Part shown: positions 1 to 8,084 of the stretch, piece by piece
Position numbering within the stretch: position 1 is the first letter of the stretch
Layout of the letters: each line of letters opens with the position of its first letter
Assembly: GCA_021817025.1 (NCBI GenBank)
Contig: JAKAWF010000096.1
Span: forward strand, 1-11,024
Length of the DNA stretch: 11,024 nt
Direction: 5' to 3'
Source of the DNA: a bacterium
GTDB taxonomy: Bacteria; Chloroflexota; Dormibacteria; UBA8260; Bog-877
The notes under the pieces: model-generated
Databases searched by the model: none
What the model was told of the DNA's origin: nothing
What the model saw: the letters and a program-made list of their open reading frames with translations, nothing else
Translations under genes and position numbers: made by a program

Positions 1-24
1 ATCTGGCGCAGGCACTCCTGGTGA
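1..24 (+). CDS. 3' end of an upstream gene (partial, uncertain)
   Basis: From the window edge, frame 1 reads seven codons (IWRRHSW) and then TGA at 22-24. That stop overlaps the GTG start of the next gene as GTGA. The same four-base stop/start overlap recurs at 1334-1337, 3296-3299 and 4102-4105, so this is probably the tail of an upstream operon member. Too little is visible to name a product. The call rests only on the overlap pattern, and a chance stop codon here cannot be excluded. Confidence 0.3.
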   Translation: MWRRHSW

Positions 25-1337
25 AGCTGGCCAGGGGGGCCCTGGCGCGCCGGCTGGCAGCGGCAGCCCTGCTGGCGCTGGCCTTCTCGGCCGCCGCCCT
101 GGCGCTCGCGCCGGGCGCGGTCGCGGCCACCCCCTTCTGGGCCCCCCTGGGGGGCCCCACCTTCCCAGCCGTCGAGCACGTCACCATCTGGCAGCTGGTG
201 GCCGACCCGGCCAAGCCCCAGGACCTGCTCGCGGCCACCGGCCGGGGCGTGTTCGCCAGCTCCGACGGGGGCCAGCACTGGACCCCGACGGCGATCACGG
301 GGTGGACTTGGACCGTCGCCTTCTCCAGCAACGGCACGATCGCCTATGCGGGTACCCAGAGCAACGGCCTCTATCGCAGCACCGACTCGGGGCTCACCTG
401 GACCAGGGACAACGCCGGGCTGCTCAACCTTGACGTGCGCGCGATCGCGATCGGGAGCAACGCGGTGGTGGTCGGGACCAACTCCGGGGTCTACCTGAGC
501 GGCACCGGGCTGGGCTGGGATCCCGCCGGGCTCAGGGGCACCACCATCAGCTCCCTGGCGATCGTGGCCGCGAGCCCGCTGGGGGTCCTGGCCGGATCTG
601 ACGGCGCCATCGCCGCCAGCAATCTCTTCTTGAACCTGGCGGTGGGCTCCTCGAAGGCGTGGCAGGCAGTGCCCGGCGCCGACCCCCAGGGCACGCCGGT
701 CTTCGCGGTCGGGGTGGGGCCGCTCGCCAAGGGCGCCCGCAATCCTCCGATCCTGGTCGGCAATCTCAAGGGGCTCTTCCTCAGCACCGATGGGGCCAGC
801 AGCTGGCAGCAGGTGAACCTCGGTCAGGGCGTCCTCTGGAGCGTCAACACGATCGCCTTCGACCCCGAGAACCCGGCCGTGGTCTACGTCGGCGGCGACA
901 ACGGCGGCAGCAGCGGTGGCGGCGTCCAGCGCAGCGAGAACGGCGGCGCCACCTGGGGGCCCTGGCAGGCGGGGCTGCCGGCTAGCGACGTGACCGGCCT
1001 GGCGGTGGAGCCCACCTCGCCTGTGACGGTCCTGGCTGCGCTCTGGCGCGGTACCACCCGGGAGCCGGCGACCGCCAGGATGGTCGACACCTCGGCGCCC
1101 GGGCCGGTTCCGCTGCAGGCGGTGGGAGCCACCAGCCCGATTCCGATAAGCCCTCCCCCGACCGCCGCCCCCACTCCCATTCCGACGCCCCGACGCCATC
1201 CCGCCTCGGGGCCCGGGATCTCAATTCCCGCCTGGGGGCCGCCGGTGGTGGTGGCGGTGCTGCTGGTGCTGATAGTCGCTACCGTTATGGGCCTCAGAAG
1301 ACGGCGCATCAGGCTTGACGCGGAGGCCCCACCATGA
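21..1337 (+). CDS. Secreted, membrane-anchored Asp-box (BNR) beta-propeller protein
   Basis: This 438-residue protein probably sits on the outer face of the membrane. Residues 1-36 form a signal peptide: basic start (KLARGALARR), a long Ala/Leu core, and likely cleavage after AVAA. Four Asp-box motifs of the S-x-D-x-G-x-x-W type follow at about 80-87 (SSDGGQHW), 120-127 (STDSGLTW), 255-262 (STDGASSW) and 305-312 (SENGGATW). They typify the sialidase / sortilin-VPS10 / YCF48-like propeller folds. A Pro-rich linker (about 372-405) leads to one transmembrane helix (about 408-424) followed by RRRR, giving an outside-in anchor. Such proteins are often mislabelled exo-sialidases. Asp-boxes are structural, and I see no catalytic Arg triad or Tyr/Glu pair that I can defend, so the role (binding, scaffold or hydrolase) is open. 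The GTG start is chosen because it overlaps an upstream stop. The frame is also open leftwards, so a longer start is possible. It overlaps the RidA gene by ATGA. Confidence 0.85.
   Translation: MKLARGALARRLAAAALLALAFSAAALALAPGAVAATPFWAPLGGPTFPAVEHVTIWQLVADPAKPQDLLAATGRGVFASSDGGQHWTPTAITGWTWTVAFSSNGTIAYAGTQSNGLYRSTDSGLTWTRDNAGLLNLDVRAIAIGSNAVVVGTNSGVYLSGTGLGWDPAGLRGTTISSLAIVAASPLGVLAGSDGAIAASNLFLNLAVGSSKAWQAVPGADPQGTPVFAVGVGPLAKGARNPPILVGNLKGLFLSTDGASSWQQVNLGQGVLWSVNTIAFDPENPAVVYVGGDNGGSSGGGVQRSENGGATWGPWQAGLPASDVTGLAVEPTSPVTVLAALWRGTTREPATARMVDTSAPGPVPLQAVGATSPIPISPPPTAAPTPIPTPRRHPASGPGISIPAWGPPVVVAVLLVLIVATVMGLRRRRIRLDAEAPP
1322..1326 (+). promoter_or_regulatory. Shine-Dalgarno site of the RidA-family gene
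   Basis: GGAGG lies seven bases before the ATG at 1334, inside the 3' end of the propeller gene. It is the clearest ribosome-binding site in the window. It fixes the RidA start and supports translation as the second gene of an operon. Confidence 0.7.
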
Positions 1338-1807
1338 TCTCGGCCGACCCCGATTCGACTCCCGAACAGCGGCTGGCGGCCCTGGGCTTGGAGTTGCCGG
1401 CGGCGCCCGTGCCAGTCGCCAGCTACCAGCCGTTCACCTTGGCGGGGGAGCTGGTGGTCACCTCTGGGGTGCTGCCGATGCGAGAGGGCCGGGTGATCAC
1501 CGGCAGGCTGGGAGAGAGCATGACCGTGGAGGCCGGGGTGGCCGCCGCCAGGCAGGCCGCCCTCTCGGTCCTGGCCACCCTGGCCCGGGCGGCCGGGGGA
1601 CTGGGCCAGGTGAAGGGGCTGGTGATGCTGACCGTCTACGTCCGCTGTGCCCCCGACTTCGCCCGCCAGCCCGAGATTGCCGACGGTGCCTCCAAACTCC
1701 TGGCCGAGGTCCTGGGGCCGGCCGGAGAGCACGCCCGGGTGGCGGTGGGGGTGGCGGAGCTGCCCCTCGAAGCGTGCCTGGAGCTGCAGGTGATAGCGAG
1801 GCGCTGA
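1334..1807 (+). CDS. RidA/YjgF/YER057c-family protein (probable enamine/imine deaminase)
   Basis: This 157-residue cytoplasmic protein has the RidA (COG0251) fold along its length. There is a short N-terminal extension (TPEQRLAALGLELP), then FTLAGELVVTSGVLP, then the typical C-terminal block ARVAVGVAELPLEACLEL. The Arg and Glu that bind the substrate carboxylate and the catalytic water in E. coli RidA (Arg105, Glu120) line up with Arg135 and Glu150, keeping the 15-residue spacing. Catalytic capacity is therefore likely retained. Canonical RidA is about 128 residues. The longer form with an N-terminal extension is a common RidA-like subgroup whose physiological substrate is not well defined. 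Known members hydrolyse reactive 2-aminoacrylate-type enamines made by PLP enzymes, and no PLP enzyme is nearby. The ATG overlaps the upstream TGA and has a good Shine-Dalgarno sequence at 1322-1326. Confidence 0.9.
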   Translation: MISADPDSTPEQRLAALGLELPAAPVPVASYQPFTLAGELVVTSGVLPMREGRVITGRLGESMTVEAGVAAARQAALSVLATLARAAGGLGQVKGLVMLTVYVRCAPDFARQPEIADGASKLLAEVLGPAGEHARVAVGVAELPLEACLELQVIARR

Positions 1808-1980
1808 GCCCGGCTCCAAAGCGTGGGGGCCGGGGGCGTCATCTGGCGACGGGACGCGAAGCCACAGTCATCCGCCAACCGACAGGCCGCACCGCTTCCA
1901 GACCATCGCCGCGGGCGGGAGCCGGCCCGACCTGGTCGGTCCGGCAGTCCTCCCGGATCGGCTGCGACCCTGGGCTCGGG

Positions 1981-2169
1981 CTACGAGTTGCGGGGGGACT
2001 GGTGGTGGCGGTAGACGCGGAAGAGCGAGAACAGCACCCAGATGATGGCCAGCCCGATCAGGAGGTGGAAGAGCAGGGAGATCGCGGGCAGGACCAAGAA
2101 GAAGGCGACGAACAGGACTACCAGGACCAGCAGCACCAAAGAGAGTGGATGTCGCAGCAAGTGCCTCAT
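1981..2169 (-). CDS. Small membrane protein with two predicted helices
   Basis: This 62-residue protein is not recognised. It begins with a basic stretch (MRHLLRHP). Two very hydrophobic segments follow at about residues 9-29 and 31-50, separated by a short Pro-containing turn, and the tail is basic (RVYRHHQSPRNS). The many Leu, Val, Ile and Phe residues contrast with the Arg/Gly/Pro-rich readings of non-coding frames nearby, which supports a real gene. It is convergent with the RidA-family gene and divergent from the ABC ATPase. No Shine-Dalgarno sequence precedes the ATG, but TACCAT lies exactly six bases upstream, so a leaderless message is possible. It could be a small envelope or stress membrane peptide. 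No function is assigned. Confidence 0.55.
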   Translation of the reverse strand: MRHLLRHPLSLVLLVLVVLFVAFFLVLPAISLLFHLLIGLAIIWVLFSLFRVYRHHQSPRNS

Positions 2170-2175
2170 ATGACC

Positions 2176-2181
2176 ATGGTA
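2176..2181 (-). promoter_or_regulatory. Possible -10 element (leaderless) of the small membrane protein
   Basis: On the minus strand TACCAT ends six bases before the ATG at 2169, so transcription would start at the A of the start codon. The -35 region is poor (TAACCA, 3 of 6 matches to TTGACA, at 17-base spacing). This is inferred from position and resemblance only. Confidence 0.35.
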
Positions 2182-2291
2182 CGGCGCTGGAGGGGGAATG
2201 GTTACGGGACGGTGACCGCCCTCGTTGGACCGGCGTCCCGCGGGGCCGGGTCAGGGAGCTTCGCGGCGGCCGCTGGGTGCCTCCGCGGACT

Positions 2292-2297
2292 TAGAAT
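2292..2297 (+). promoter_or_regulatory. Probable -10 element (leaderless) of the ABC exporter operon
   Basis: TAGAAT (5 of 6 matches to TATAAT) ends nine bases before the ATG at 2307. There is no Shine-Dalgarno sequence between them. No -35 box is recognisable at 16-18 base spacing. The same hexamer class at the same distance precedes the hydrolase gene at 8862, which supports a shared promoter type giving a leaderless or near-leaderless transcript. Confidence 0.5.
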
Positions 2298-2306
2298 CGC
2301 TGGTTC

Positions 2307-3295
<989 letters not shown>

Positions 3296-3299
<4 letters not shown>

Positions 3300-4105
3300 G
3301 CGCCCGGCCAGGCGCCGGCCCCCTGCGGGAGCCGCTCCGGTGGCCTCGCGTGCTCGTCTTCGGCTGGTTTTACCAGTTGAAGATGCAGGCCCAGTCCGGC
3401 TTCATGATCATGACCGCCTTGGTGCAGCCGCTCATCTTCGCCACCATCGCCATGGCCGACCAGCAGGCGGGCAGCCGCAGCCTCCCCATCCTCTTCTACG
3501 CCCTGGGCGCCGGGATCATGGGAATCTGGTCGACGGTGGTGTTCGGCTGCGGTGGGATGATCTCGTGGCAGCGCCACCAGGGCATGCTCGAGCCACTGGT
3601 GATGGCCCCGGTGCCCTTCGTGCTGGTGCTGATGGGGATCACCCTGGGGACCGCCACGGTGGGGCTGTACTCCATGGGAGCCACTCTCCTCTGGGCCGCC
3701 GTGGTGTTCCGCGCCCACGTCCAGATGGCCGACCCCCTCGTCTTCACGGTGGCGGCGGTGGTCACGGTGGTGAGCCTGGGCCTGCTGGGGCTGGTGATGG
3801 GCTCCAGCTTCGTGCTGTACCGCAACTCCAACTCCATCTCCAACATGCTGGAGTACCCGGTCTGGCTGGTGACCGGGCTGCTGGTGCCGCTCTCCCTGCT
3901 TCCGGCCTGGACCCGCCCGCTGGCCTACGTCCTCGCCCCCACCTGGGGGGTGAAGGCGCTGCGCGCCGCCGCTCTGGGCGGCCAGCCGTTGCCCGACATC
4001 GGCTGGTGCCTGCTGGCGTCGGTGGCGTACCTCGCCCTCGGCGTCTGGCTGGTGGGCAGGGTGGAGATCAGGGCGCGCCGCACCGCCACTCTCACCTTCC
4101 AGTGA
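3296..4105 (+). CDS. ABC-2 type exporter, permease subunit 1
   Basis: This 269-residue inner-membrane protein has about six predicted helices (about 36-53, 64-88, 106-138, 148-170, 186-204 and 236-256) and a basic C-terminus. The cytoplasmic loop WQRHQGMLEPLVMAPV (91-106) matches the ABC-2 family pattern in which E/R-x-x-G-T/M-L-E precedes a membrane segment. The TTG start at 3296 is chosen because it overlaps the ATPase stop (TTGA) and has a GGTGA 8 bases upstream. An in-frame GTG at 3350 is the alternative and would still keep all helices. It differs clearly in sequence from the second permease, so the exporter is probably a heterodimer of permeases with an ATPase homodimer. Confidence 0.9.
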
Positions 4106-4923
4106 GCGCCGCAGCCCTCACCGCGCCGAACGGCCGGGGCCACTTCTGGAGGGTCTTCCTGATCGGGGGCATGATCTCCTACCGCGCCCTCTTCTACTGG
4201 ATATCCCCGTGGCAGTTCGTGCCCACCATGCTGGCGGCACCGCTCTTCCAGATCCTGTTCTTCGTGTACCTGGGGCGGTCCACCGGGGTCGGCTCCACCG
4301 CCTTCTTCGTGGTGGGCAACTCCATCCAGATCTGCAGCATGGCCGGCATCTACGGCATGACCATGGCCATCTCCAACGAGCGCGAATTCCAGACCCTGAG
4401 CCCCATCCTGGCCACCCCCAGCAACCGGCTGGCGGTCTTCCTCGGGCGGGGGCTGCCGGTGCTGATCACCGGCTTCCAGACCACATGCTTCGGCTTCCTG
4501 GTGTCAGCCCTCATCCTGGGCTTCCGGCCGGTCCCGGCCTCGCTGCCGCTGCTGCTGGTGGCGGTGCTGGTAACCGCGGCCTCCTGCACCAGCTTCGGGA
4601 TGGCCCTGGGCTCGGTCGGCCTGCGCGTACGCGATGTCTGGCTGATCTCCAACATCGCCTACTTCGCGGTGCTGCTGGTCTGCGGGGTGGAGGTGCCGCT
4701 CAGCCAGCTGCCAGGCGCGGTCCGGGCGCTTGCCCAGTTCCTGCCTCTGACCCACGGGATCGCCGCCGGGCGGCTGCTGGCCGCTGGGCGGGGCGGCCGC
4801 ACCGCGGTCGCCGACATCCTTCTCGAGCTGGTGGTGGGGGCGGCCTGGGCGGCCTTCGCCTACCTGCTGTTCCGGTACTTCGAGCGCTCTGGCAGGCGCA
4901 CCGGTGCCTTCGACCGGCTCTGA
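4102..4923 (+). CDS. ABC-2 type exporter, permease subunit 2
   Basis: This 273-residue inner-membrane protein has six likely helices (about 40-57, 66-90, 114-139, 147-174, 179-197 and 239-258). The loop SNEREFQTLSPILATP (91-106) corresponds to the E-R-x-x-x-T-L-x-x-L-x-x-x-P element of ABC-2 permeases. The frame stays open far upstream through the first permease gene. The GTG at 4102 is preferred because it overlaps the previous stop as GTGA, and because sequence upstream of it is Arg/Gly/Pro-rich and unlike a permease. The LCGVEVPLSQLP segment before the last helix is typical of the family. It is expected to pair with permease 1. Confidence 0.9.
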   Translation: MSAAALTAPNGRGHFWRVFLIGGMISYRALFYWISPWQFVPTMLAAPLFQILFFVYLGRSTGVGSTAFFVVGNSIQICSMAGIYGMTMAISNEREFQTLSPILATPSNRLAVFLGRGLPVLITGFQTTCFGFLVSALILGFRPVPASLPLLLVAVLVTAASCTSFGMALGSVGLRVRDVWLISNIAYFAVLLVCGVEVPLSQLPGAVRALAQFLPLTHGIAAGRLLAAGRGGRTAVADILLELVVGAAWAAFAYLLFRYFERSGRRTGAFDRL

Positions 4924-6142
4924 CGCTCGCTCCCCGGCGCCCCTCCAGCGGCTCCGGGTCACCAGGGCCGGACGGCTGGACGAACTGGACCGTTCGGCGT
5001 TCGAGGAGCTGGCGGCCGGGGCCAGCCTGATGGTGAGCTGGTCCAACCTCCGCGCGGTGGAGGCGGACCCCGCCGTCGAGGCGAGCTACCTCCAGGCCAC
5101 GGACGGGGAGGGCCGGCTGGTGGGCGTGCTCCCCTGCTATCTGTGGGACGGCGGGCCGGCTCCCGCTCTCGACCACTACGACCCAGTCGACATGGGCGGC
5201 GGCTGGCTGCTCGGGACTCGCGCCCGACCGCAGGAGTGGCGGCCGACCCTGTTCCTCGGCACCCGGTCCGGCTACGTGAACGAATGGCTGGTCCATCCCC
5301 GCTGGCGGTCCCGGACCTCGGCGGTTCTGAGACCTCTGCTGCGGGAGGCGCTCCGGCAGGCACGGGGGGAACGCTGCGGCAGCGTGGCGGCAATGTGGCT
5401 CACCGCCGCGGCGGCGTGTGATCTGGTCGAAACCATCCCGGTCCAGAACCGGCTCCTCCTGGGTTCTGGCAGCGCCGCTCTGGAGGTCGACTTCGATAGC
5501 TTCGACGGCTACCTGGCCGGGCTCAGCCCGTCCCGGCGGCACACCGTGCGTCGCGACCGAGCGCGGTTCGCCGCCAGCGCCCTCACGGTGAGGGAGGCCC
5601 GGCTGTCGGAGTGCTGCCGGGACCTGGCCCGCTTGGCCGCCCCGCTGCAGGAGAAGTACCGCCACCGGCTGTCGGTTCGGCAGCTGGAGGCCGACTTTCG
5701 GCGCCAGGCGCAGGAGCTCGACTCCTGCAGCTGGGTGTTGCTGTGTCAGCGTCGGGGCCGGCCGGTGGGATTCACCCTCTTCTACCGCTGGGAGGGTGTC
5801 CTGTACGGGAGGGCAGCTGGCTTCGACTATCCCGAGGTCCAGGGGACCGCGGCCTACTTCAACCTCGCCTTCTATCTTCCCATTGAGCATGCCATCGCCA
5901 CCAGGGCGGGGCGCTTGCACCTTGGACTCGCCAGTTGGGGGGCCAAGGTCCTGCGCGGCGCTGAGCTGGAGCCCACCTGGTTGTGGATCGTGCCGCCCCG
6001 GCGTTGGCGGTCCGCGTGGCCGCGGCTGGCTCGGGGCCAGCCCGCCAGCCTCCGAGCCTGGCTTGAGGGCGAGCTGGGGCGGGTGCCCGGCGGGCTGGCC
6101 GGCCCAGAGTGGGAACGGCCGGAGCGGCCAGGATGGGGCTGA
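4904..6142 (+). CDS. GNAT-type acyltransferase, BioF2/FemAB-like (Acetyltransf_6 class)
   Basis: This 412-residue, probably cytoplasmic, enzyme resembles the double-GNAT 'BioF2-like' or peptidoglycan-biosynthesis (FemAB-like) proteins. The N-terminal half carries a substrate-side domain with LVGVLPCYLW (72-81) and DHYDPVDMGG (90-99). The C-terminal half has the features I associate with the family: LSPSRRHTVRRDRARF (207-222), VLLCQRRGRPVGFTLFY (278-294), GRAAGFDYP (302-310), AYFNLAFYLPIEHAI (317-331), and the ending LHLGLASWGAKVLRGAELEP (338-357). Relatives transfer acyl or aminoacyl groups, in some cases onto cell-wall precursors or natural products. The substrate here cannot be read from sequence. 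The GTG start overlaps the permease 2 gene by 20 bases, so it is co-translated with the exporter. It is the last gene of the operon, and 176 bases without a clear gene follow. Confidence 0.72.
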   Translation: MPSTGSDARSPAPLQRLRVTRAGRLDELDRSAFEELAAGASLMVSWSNLRAVEADPAVEASYLQATDGEGRLVGVLPCYLWDGGPAPALDHYDPVDMGGGWLLGTRARPQEWRPTLFLGTRSGYVNEWLVHPRWRSRTSAVLRPLLREALRQARGERCGSVAAMWLTAAAACDLVETIPVQNRLLLGSGSAALEVDFDSFDGYLAGLSPSRRHTVRRDRARFAASALTVREARLSECCRDLARLAAPLQEKYRHRLSVRQLEADFRRQAQELDSCSWVLLCQRRGRPVGFTLFYRWEGVLYGRAAGFDYPEVQGTAAYFNLAFYLPIEHAIATRAGRLHLGLASWGAKVLRGAELEPTWLWIVPPRRWRSAWPRLARGQPASLRAWLEGELGRVPGGLAGPEWERPERPGWG

Positions 6143-6318
6143 CCGGCTCCCAGGGACGGCGCGGTGCCCAGAAGCGGTCCCCCGGGAGCGGTGGGGTGGG
6201 GGCGGCTCCCGCGCGATCAGCCCTCCGAAGGTGGTGAGGATGCCCGCGGTGCCGCCGCGACCATCCCGGTCCGCGCTACCCTGGCGGCAGCTCACCGCCT
6301 GCCCTTGGTCCGGAGCGC

Positions 6319-6561
6319 ATGCCGCCATCTCCTCCCGCCCGTATCGACCTGAGGGGCGTCGCCTGCCCGCTCACCTTCGTGCGCACCCGGGTGGCCTTGG
6401 AGCGGCTGCCGCCGGGTGAGCCGCTCGAGGTGTTGCTGGACCAGGGTGAACCGGCGGAGTCGGTGCCGCGCACCTGCGCCGAGGAGGGCGACTCGATCCT
6501 CGAACTGGGCCCGTGGGAGGAGCCCGGGGTGGTGAGGCTGCTGGTTGCTCGGGCCGGCTGA
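6319..6561 (+). CDS. TusA-family sulfur carrier / sulfurtransferase
   Basis: This 80-residue cytoplasmic protein matches the SirA/TusA domain (PF01206). It starts with IDLRGVACPLTFVRTRVALE (residues 9-28), whose Cys16-Pro17 is the persulfide-carrying motif. It continues with LEVLLDQGEPAESVPRT, the pattern of the subgroup with FVxTxxxLE and LDxGEP. From what I know of the family, that subgroup often sits beside sulfite-reductase or sulfur-transfer genes, but none is visible here. Members relay sulfane sulfur between cysteine desulfurases or rhodaneses and acceptor pathways. A short GGAG at 6312-6315 precedes the ATG by only three bases. No clear promoter is seen in the 176-base gap upstream (TACCCT at 6277-6282 is weak). 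It is convergent with the kinase gene. Confidence 0.88.
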   Translation: MPPSPPARIDLRGVACPLTFVRTRVALERLPPGEPLEVLLDQGEPAESVPRTCAEEGDSILELGPWEEPGVVRLLVARAG

Positions 6562-6569
6562 CCCCGCCC

Positions 6570-6592
6570 GCACCCGGACAGGTCTCAGGTGC
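6570..6592. terminator. Possible shared terminator between convergent genes
   Basis: GCACC (6570-6574) and GGTGC (6588-6592) can pair around a 13-base loop. They span the 23-base gap between the TusA-family gene and the histidine kinase gene and overlap the kinase stop codon. There is no T tract on either strand. The position is right for a bidirectional terminator but the stem is short. Confidence 0.2.
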
Positions 6593-8084
6593 TGGTCCAG
6601 TCGGAGGCCTTGGCCCGGCGCAGCAGCACTGTGAAGCGGGCCCCCTGCCCGGGCACCGACTCGGCCCTGACGCTGCCCCCCATGGCCTCCACCAGCGACT
6701 GCACGATCGCCAGCCCCAGCCCGCTGCCGCCATCCTGGCGGGACCTGGCCGCGCCGGCCCGGTAGAAGCGCTCGAAGAGGTGCGGCAGGTCCTGCTCGTC
6801 GATTCCCGGGCCCTGGTCGGAGCAGCAGAAGCCGACCCGGTCGCCTTGGTCCACAGTGCTCCAGCGAACCGCCCGTCCCTCCCCGTGGCGCTCGGCGTTG
6901 TTCTGCAGGTTGCCGCACACGGTGAGCAGGGCATCGGGGTCGGCCAGGGCCACCAGCCCCGCTCCAAGATCGCGCTCGACCGGGCCCAGGCGCTCGTCCA
7001 GGAACTCCTCCAGGAACTCGTCCAGAGCGAGCGGCCTGGGAAGGATGGTCCGCCGGGCGTCGGCCCTCGCCAGGGTGAGCAGGTCCGTCACCAGGTGGCG
7101 CATCCGCTCCGCCTGCTGGGCCATGGTGGTGAGGGCCCTGCCCACCGTCTCGGCGTCCGTGCCACCACCGCGCTGGAGCACCTCCAGGTAGCCCTTGATC
7201 ACGGTCAGCGGCGTGCGCAGCTCGTGGGAGGCGTCCGCGATGAACTGGCGCATCTGCCGCTCCGCCTCCTCTCGCAGCCTGACCGTGCGCTCCACGCTGC
7301 CGGCCATCTCGTCGAAGACCCCGGCCAGGACCCCCACCTCGTCTCTCCTTGGCGGAAGCCCCGAGCGCTGACTCAGGTCGCCCCCACCCAGGGCCTCGGC
7401 GGTGGCGGTGAGCCGGCGCAGCGGCCGCAGTGACCGGGCGGTGAGCAGGAGGCCGGTGATCAGCGCCAGGAGGAGGACCGCGACGCTTCCGAGGGCCAGC
7501 ACCAGAGCCGCGGTGCTGAGCTCCTGGTCAATGGGAGCGGCGGACTCCGCCAGCTCCACTGCCCCCAGGTCGCTCCCCGAAGCCGTCGCCAGCGGGAAGA
7601 CCATCACCAGGGAGTTGGTCGAGGCGTTCGAGATCAGGGTCGGGCCTCCGCGGGTATCGAACTGGGCGGCCGCGAGCAGCGCCGAGTGCGATGCCAGAAC
7701 GACTTTGGCCCCGGGGACCACCTGGGGGCCCGGGGGGTTGCCGGGCTCCGCCGATGCCAGCACCTGCAGATTGGGCGAGACCACCACCGCCGAGATCCTG
7801 GCCAGGGCGATCTGGTCGGCGAGGTCGTGGGCCAGCGCGGTCGGCGAGAGGCGGGTCCTGTGATGGTCGATCCTCTCCCGCTGCAGCCGGACGATCAGGC
7901 TGCGGGCGTTGGTGAAGGTCGCCTCCAGGGTCTGGGCCCGGCTGGAGATGACCGCCTGGCGCAGCATGGAGTACTCGATGCCGCCCGCGAAGGTCAGCAG
8001 GATTGCCAGCAGGGCCACGAAGCTGAGGCTCAGGCGCCAGCGCAGGCTCTGGTGCCAGGGGACCCTGGGTTCAGTCGAGGACAA
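6585..8084 (-). CDS. HAMP-containing sensor histidine kinase
   Basis: This 499-residue inner-membrane kinase pairs with the regulator gene just upstream. Helix 1 spans about residues 17-37 and helix 2 about 191-215. The roughly 150 residues between them form an extracytoplasmic sensor of no family I recognise. A HAMP linker (about 216-268) leads to the H-box FIADASHELRTPLT, with His287 as the phosphorylated residue. Then come the N-box (NLQNNAERHG, about 392-401), G1 (DQGPGID, 423-429), F-box (LFERFYR, 436-442) and G2 (GSGLGLAIV, 453-461). All catalytic boxes are intact. The TTG at 8084 is the only start that keeps the first helix, because the next Met in frame (residue 40) lies beyond it. 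It overlaps the regulator stop by 14 bases, so the two are translationally coupled. Confidence 0.93.
   Translation of the reverse strand: MSSTEPRVPWHQSLRWRLSLSFVALLAILLTFAGGIEYSMLRQAVISSRAQTLEATFTNARSLIVRLQRERIDHHRTRLSPTALAHDLADQIALARISAVVVSPNLQVLASAEPGNPPGPQVVPGAKVVLASHSALLAAAQFDTRGGPTLISNASTNSLVMVFPLATASGSDLGAVELAESAAPIDQELSTAALVLALGSVAVLLLALITGLLLTARSLRPLRRLTATAEALGGGDLSQRSGLPPRRDEVGVLAGVFDEMAGSVERTVRLREEAERQMRQFIADASHELRTPLTVIKGYLEVLQRGGGTDAETVGRALTTMAQQAERMRHLVTDLLTLARADARRTILPRPLALDEFLEEFLDERLGPVERDLGAGLVALADPDALLTVCGNLQNNAERHGEGRAVRWSTVDQGDRVGFCCSDQGPGIDEQDLPHLFERFYRAGAARSRQDGGSGLGLAIVQSLVEAMGGSVRAESVPGQGARFTVLLRRAKASDWTST

Noticed and set aside
2265..2272. GCGGCCGC palindrome upstream of the ABC operon
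   Set aside because: An eight-base GC palindrome is expected by chance in DNA of this composition and has no matching second site.
3340..4101. Upstream in-frame extension of permease 2
   Set aside because: It would overlap all of permease 1, and its sequence is Arg/Gly/Pro/His-rich without membrane helices. The GTG at 4102 with the GTGA overlap is a better start.
4700..6328. Minus-strand open frame of 542 codons
   Set aside because: It lies opposite permease 2 and the acyltransferase, which carry clear family motifs. Its composition is Gly/Pro/Arg/Gln-rich with no motif, as expected of an antisense frame in high-GC DNA.
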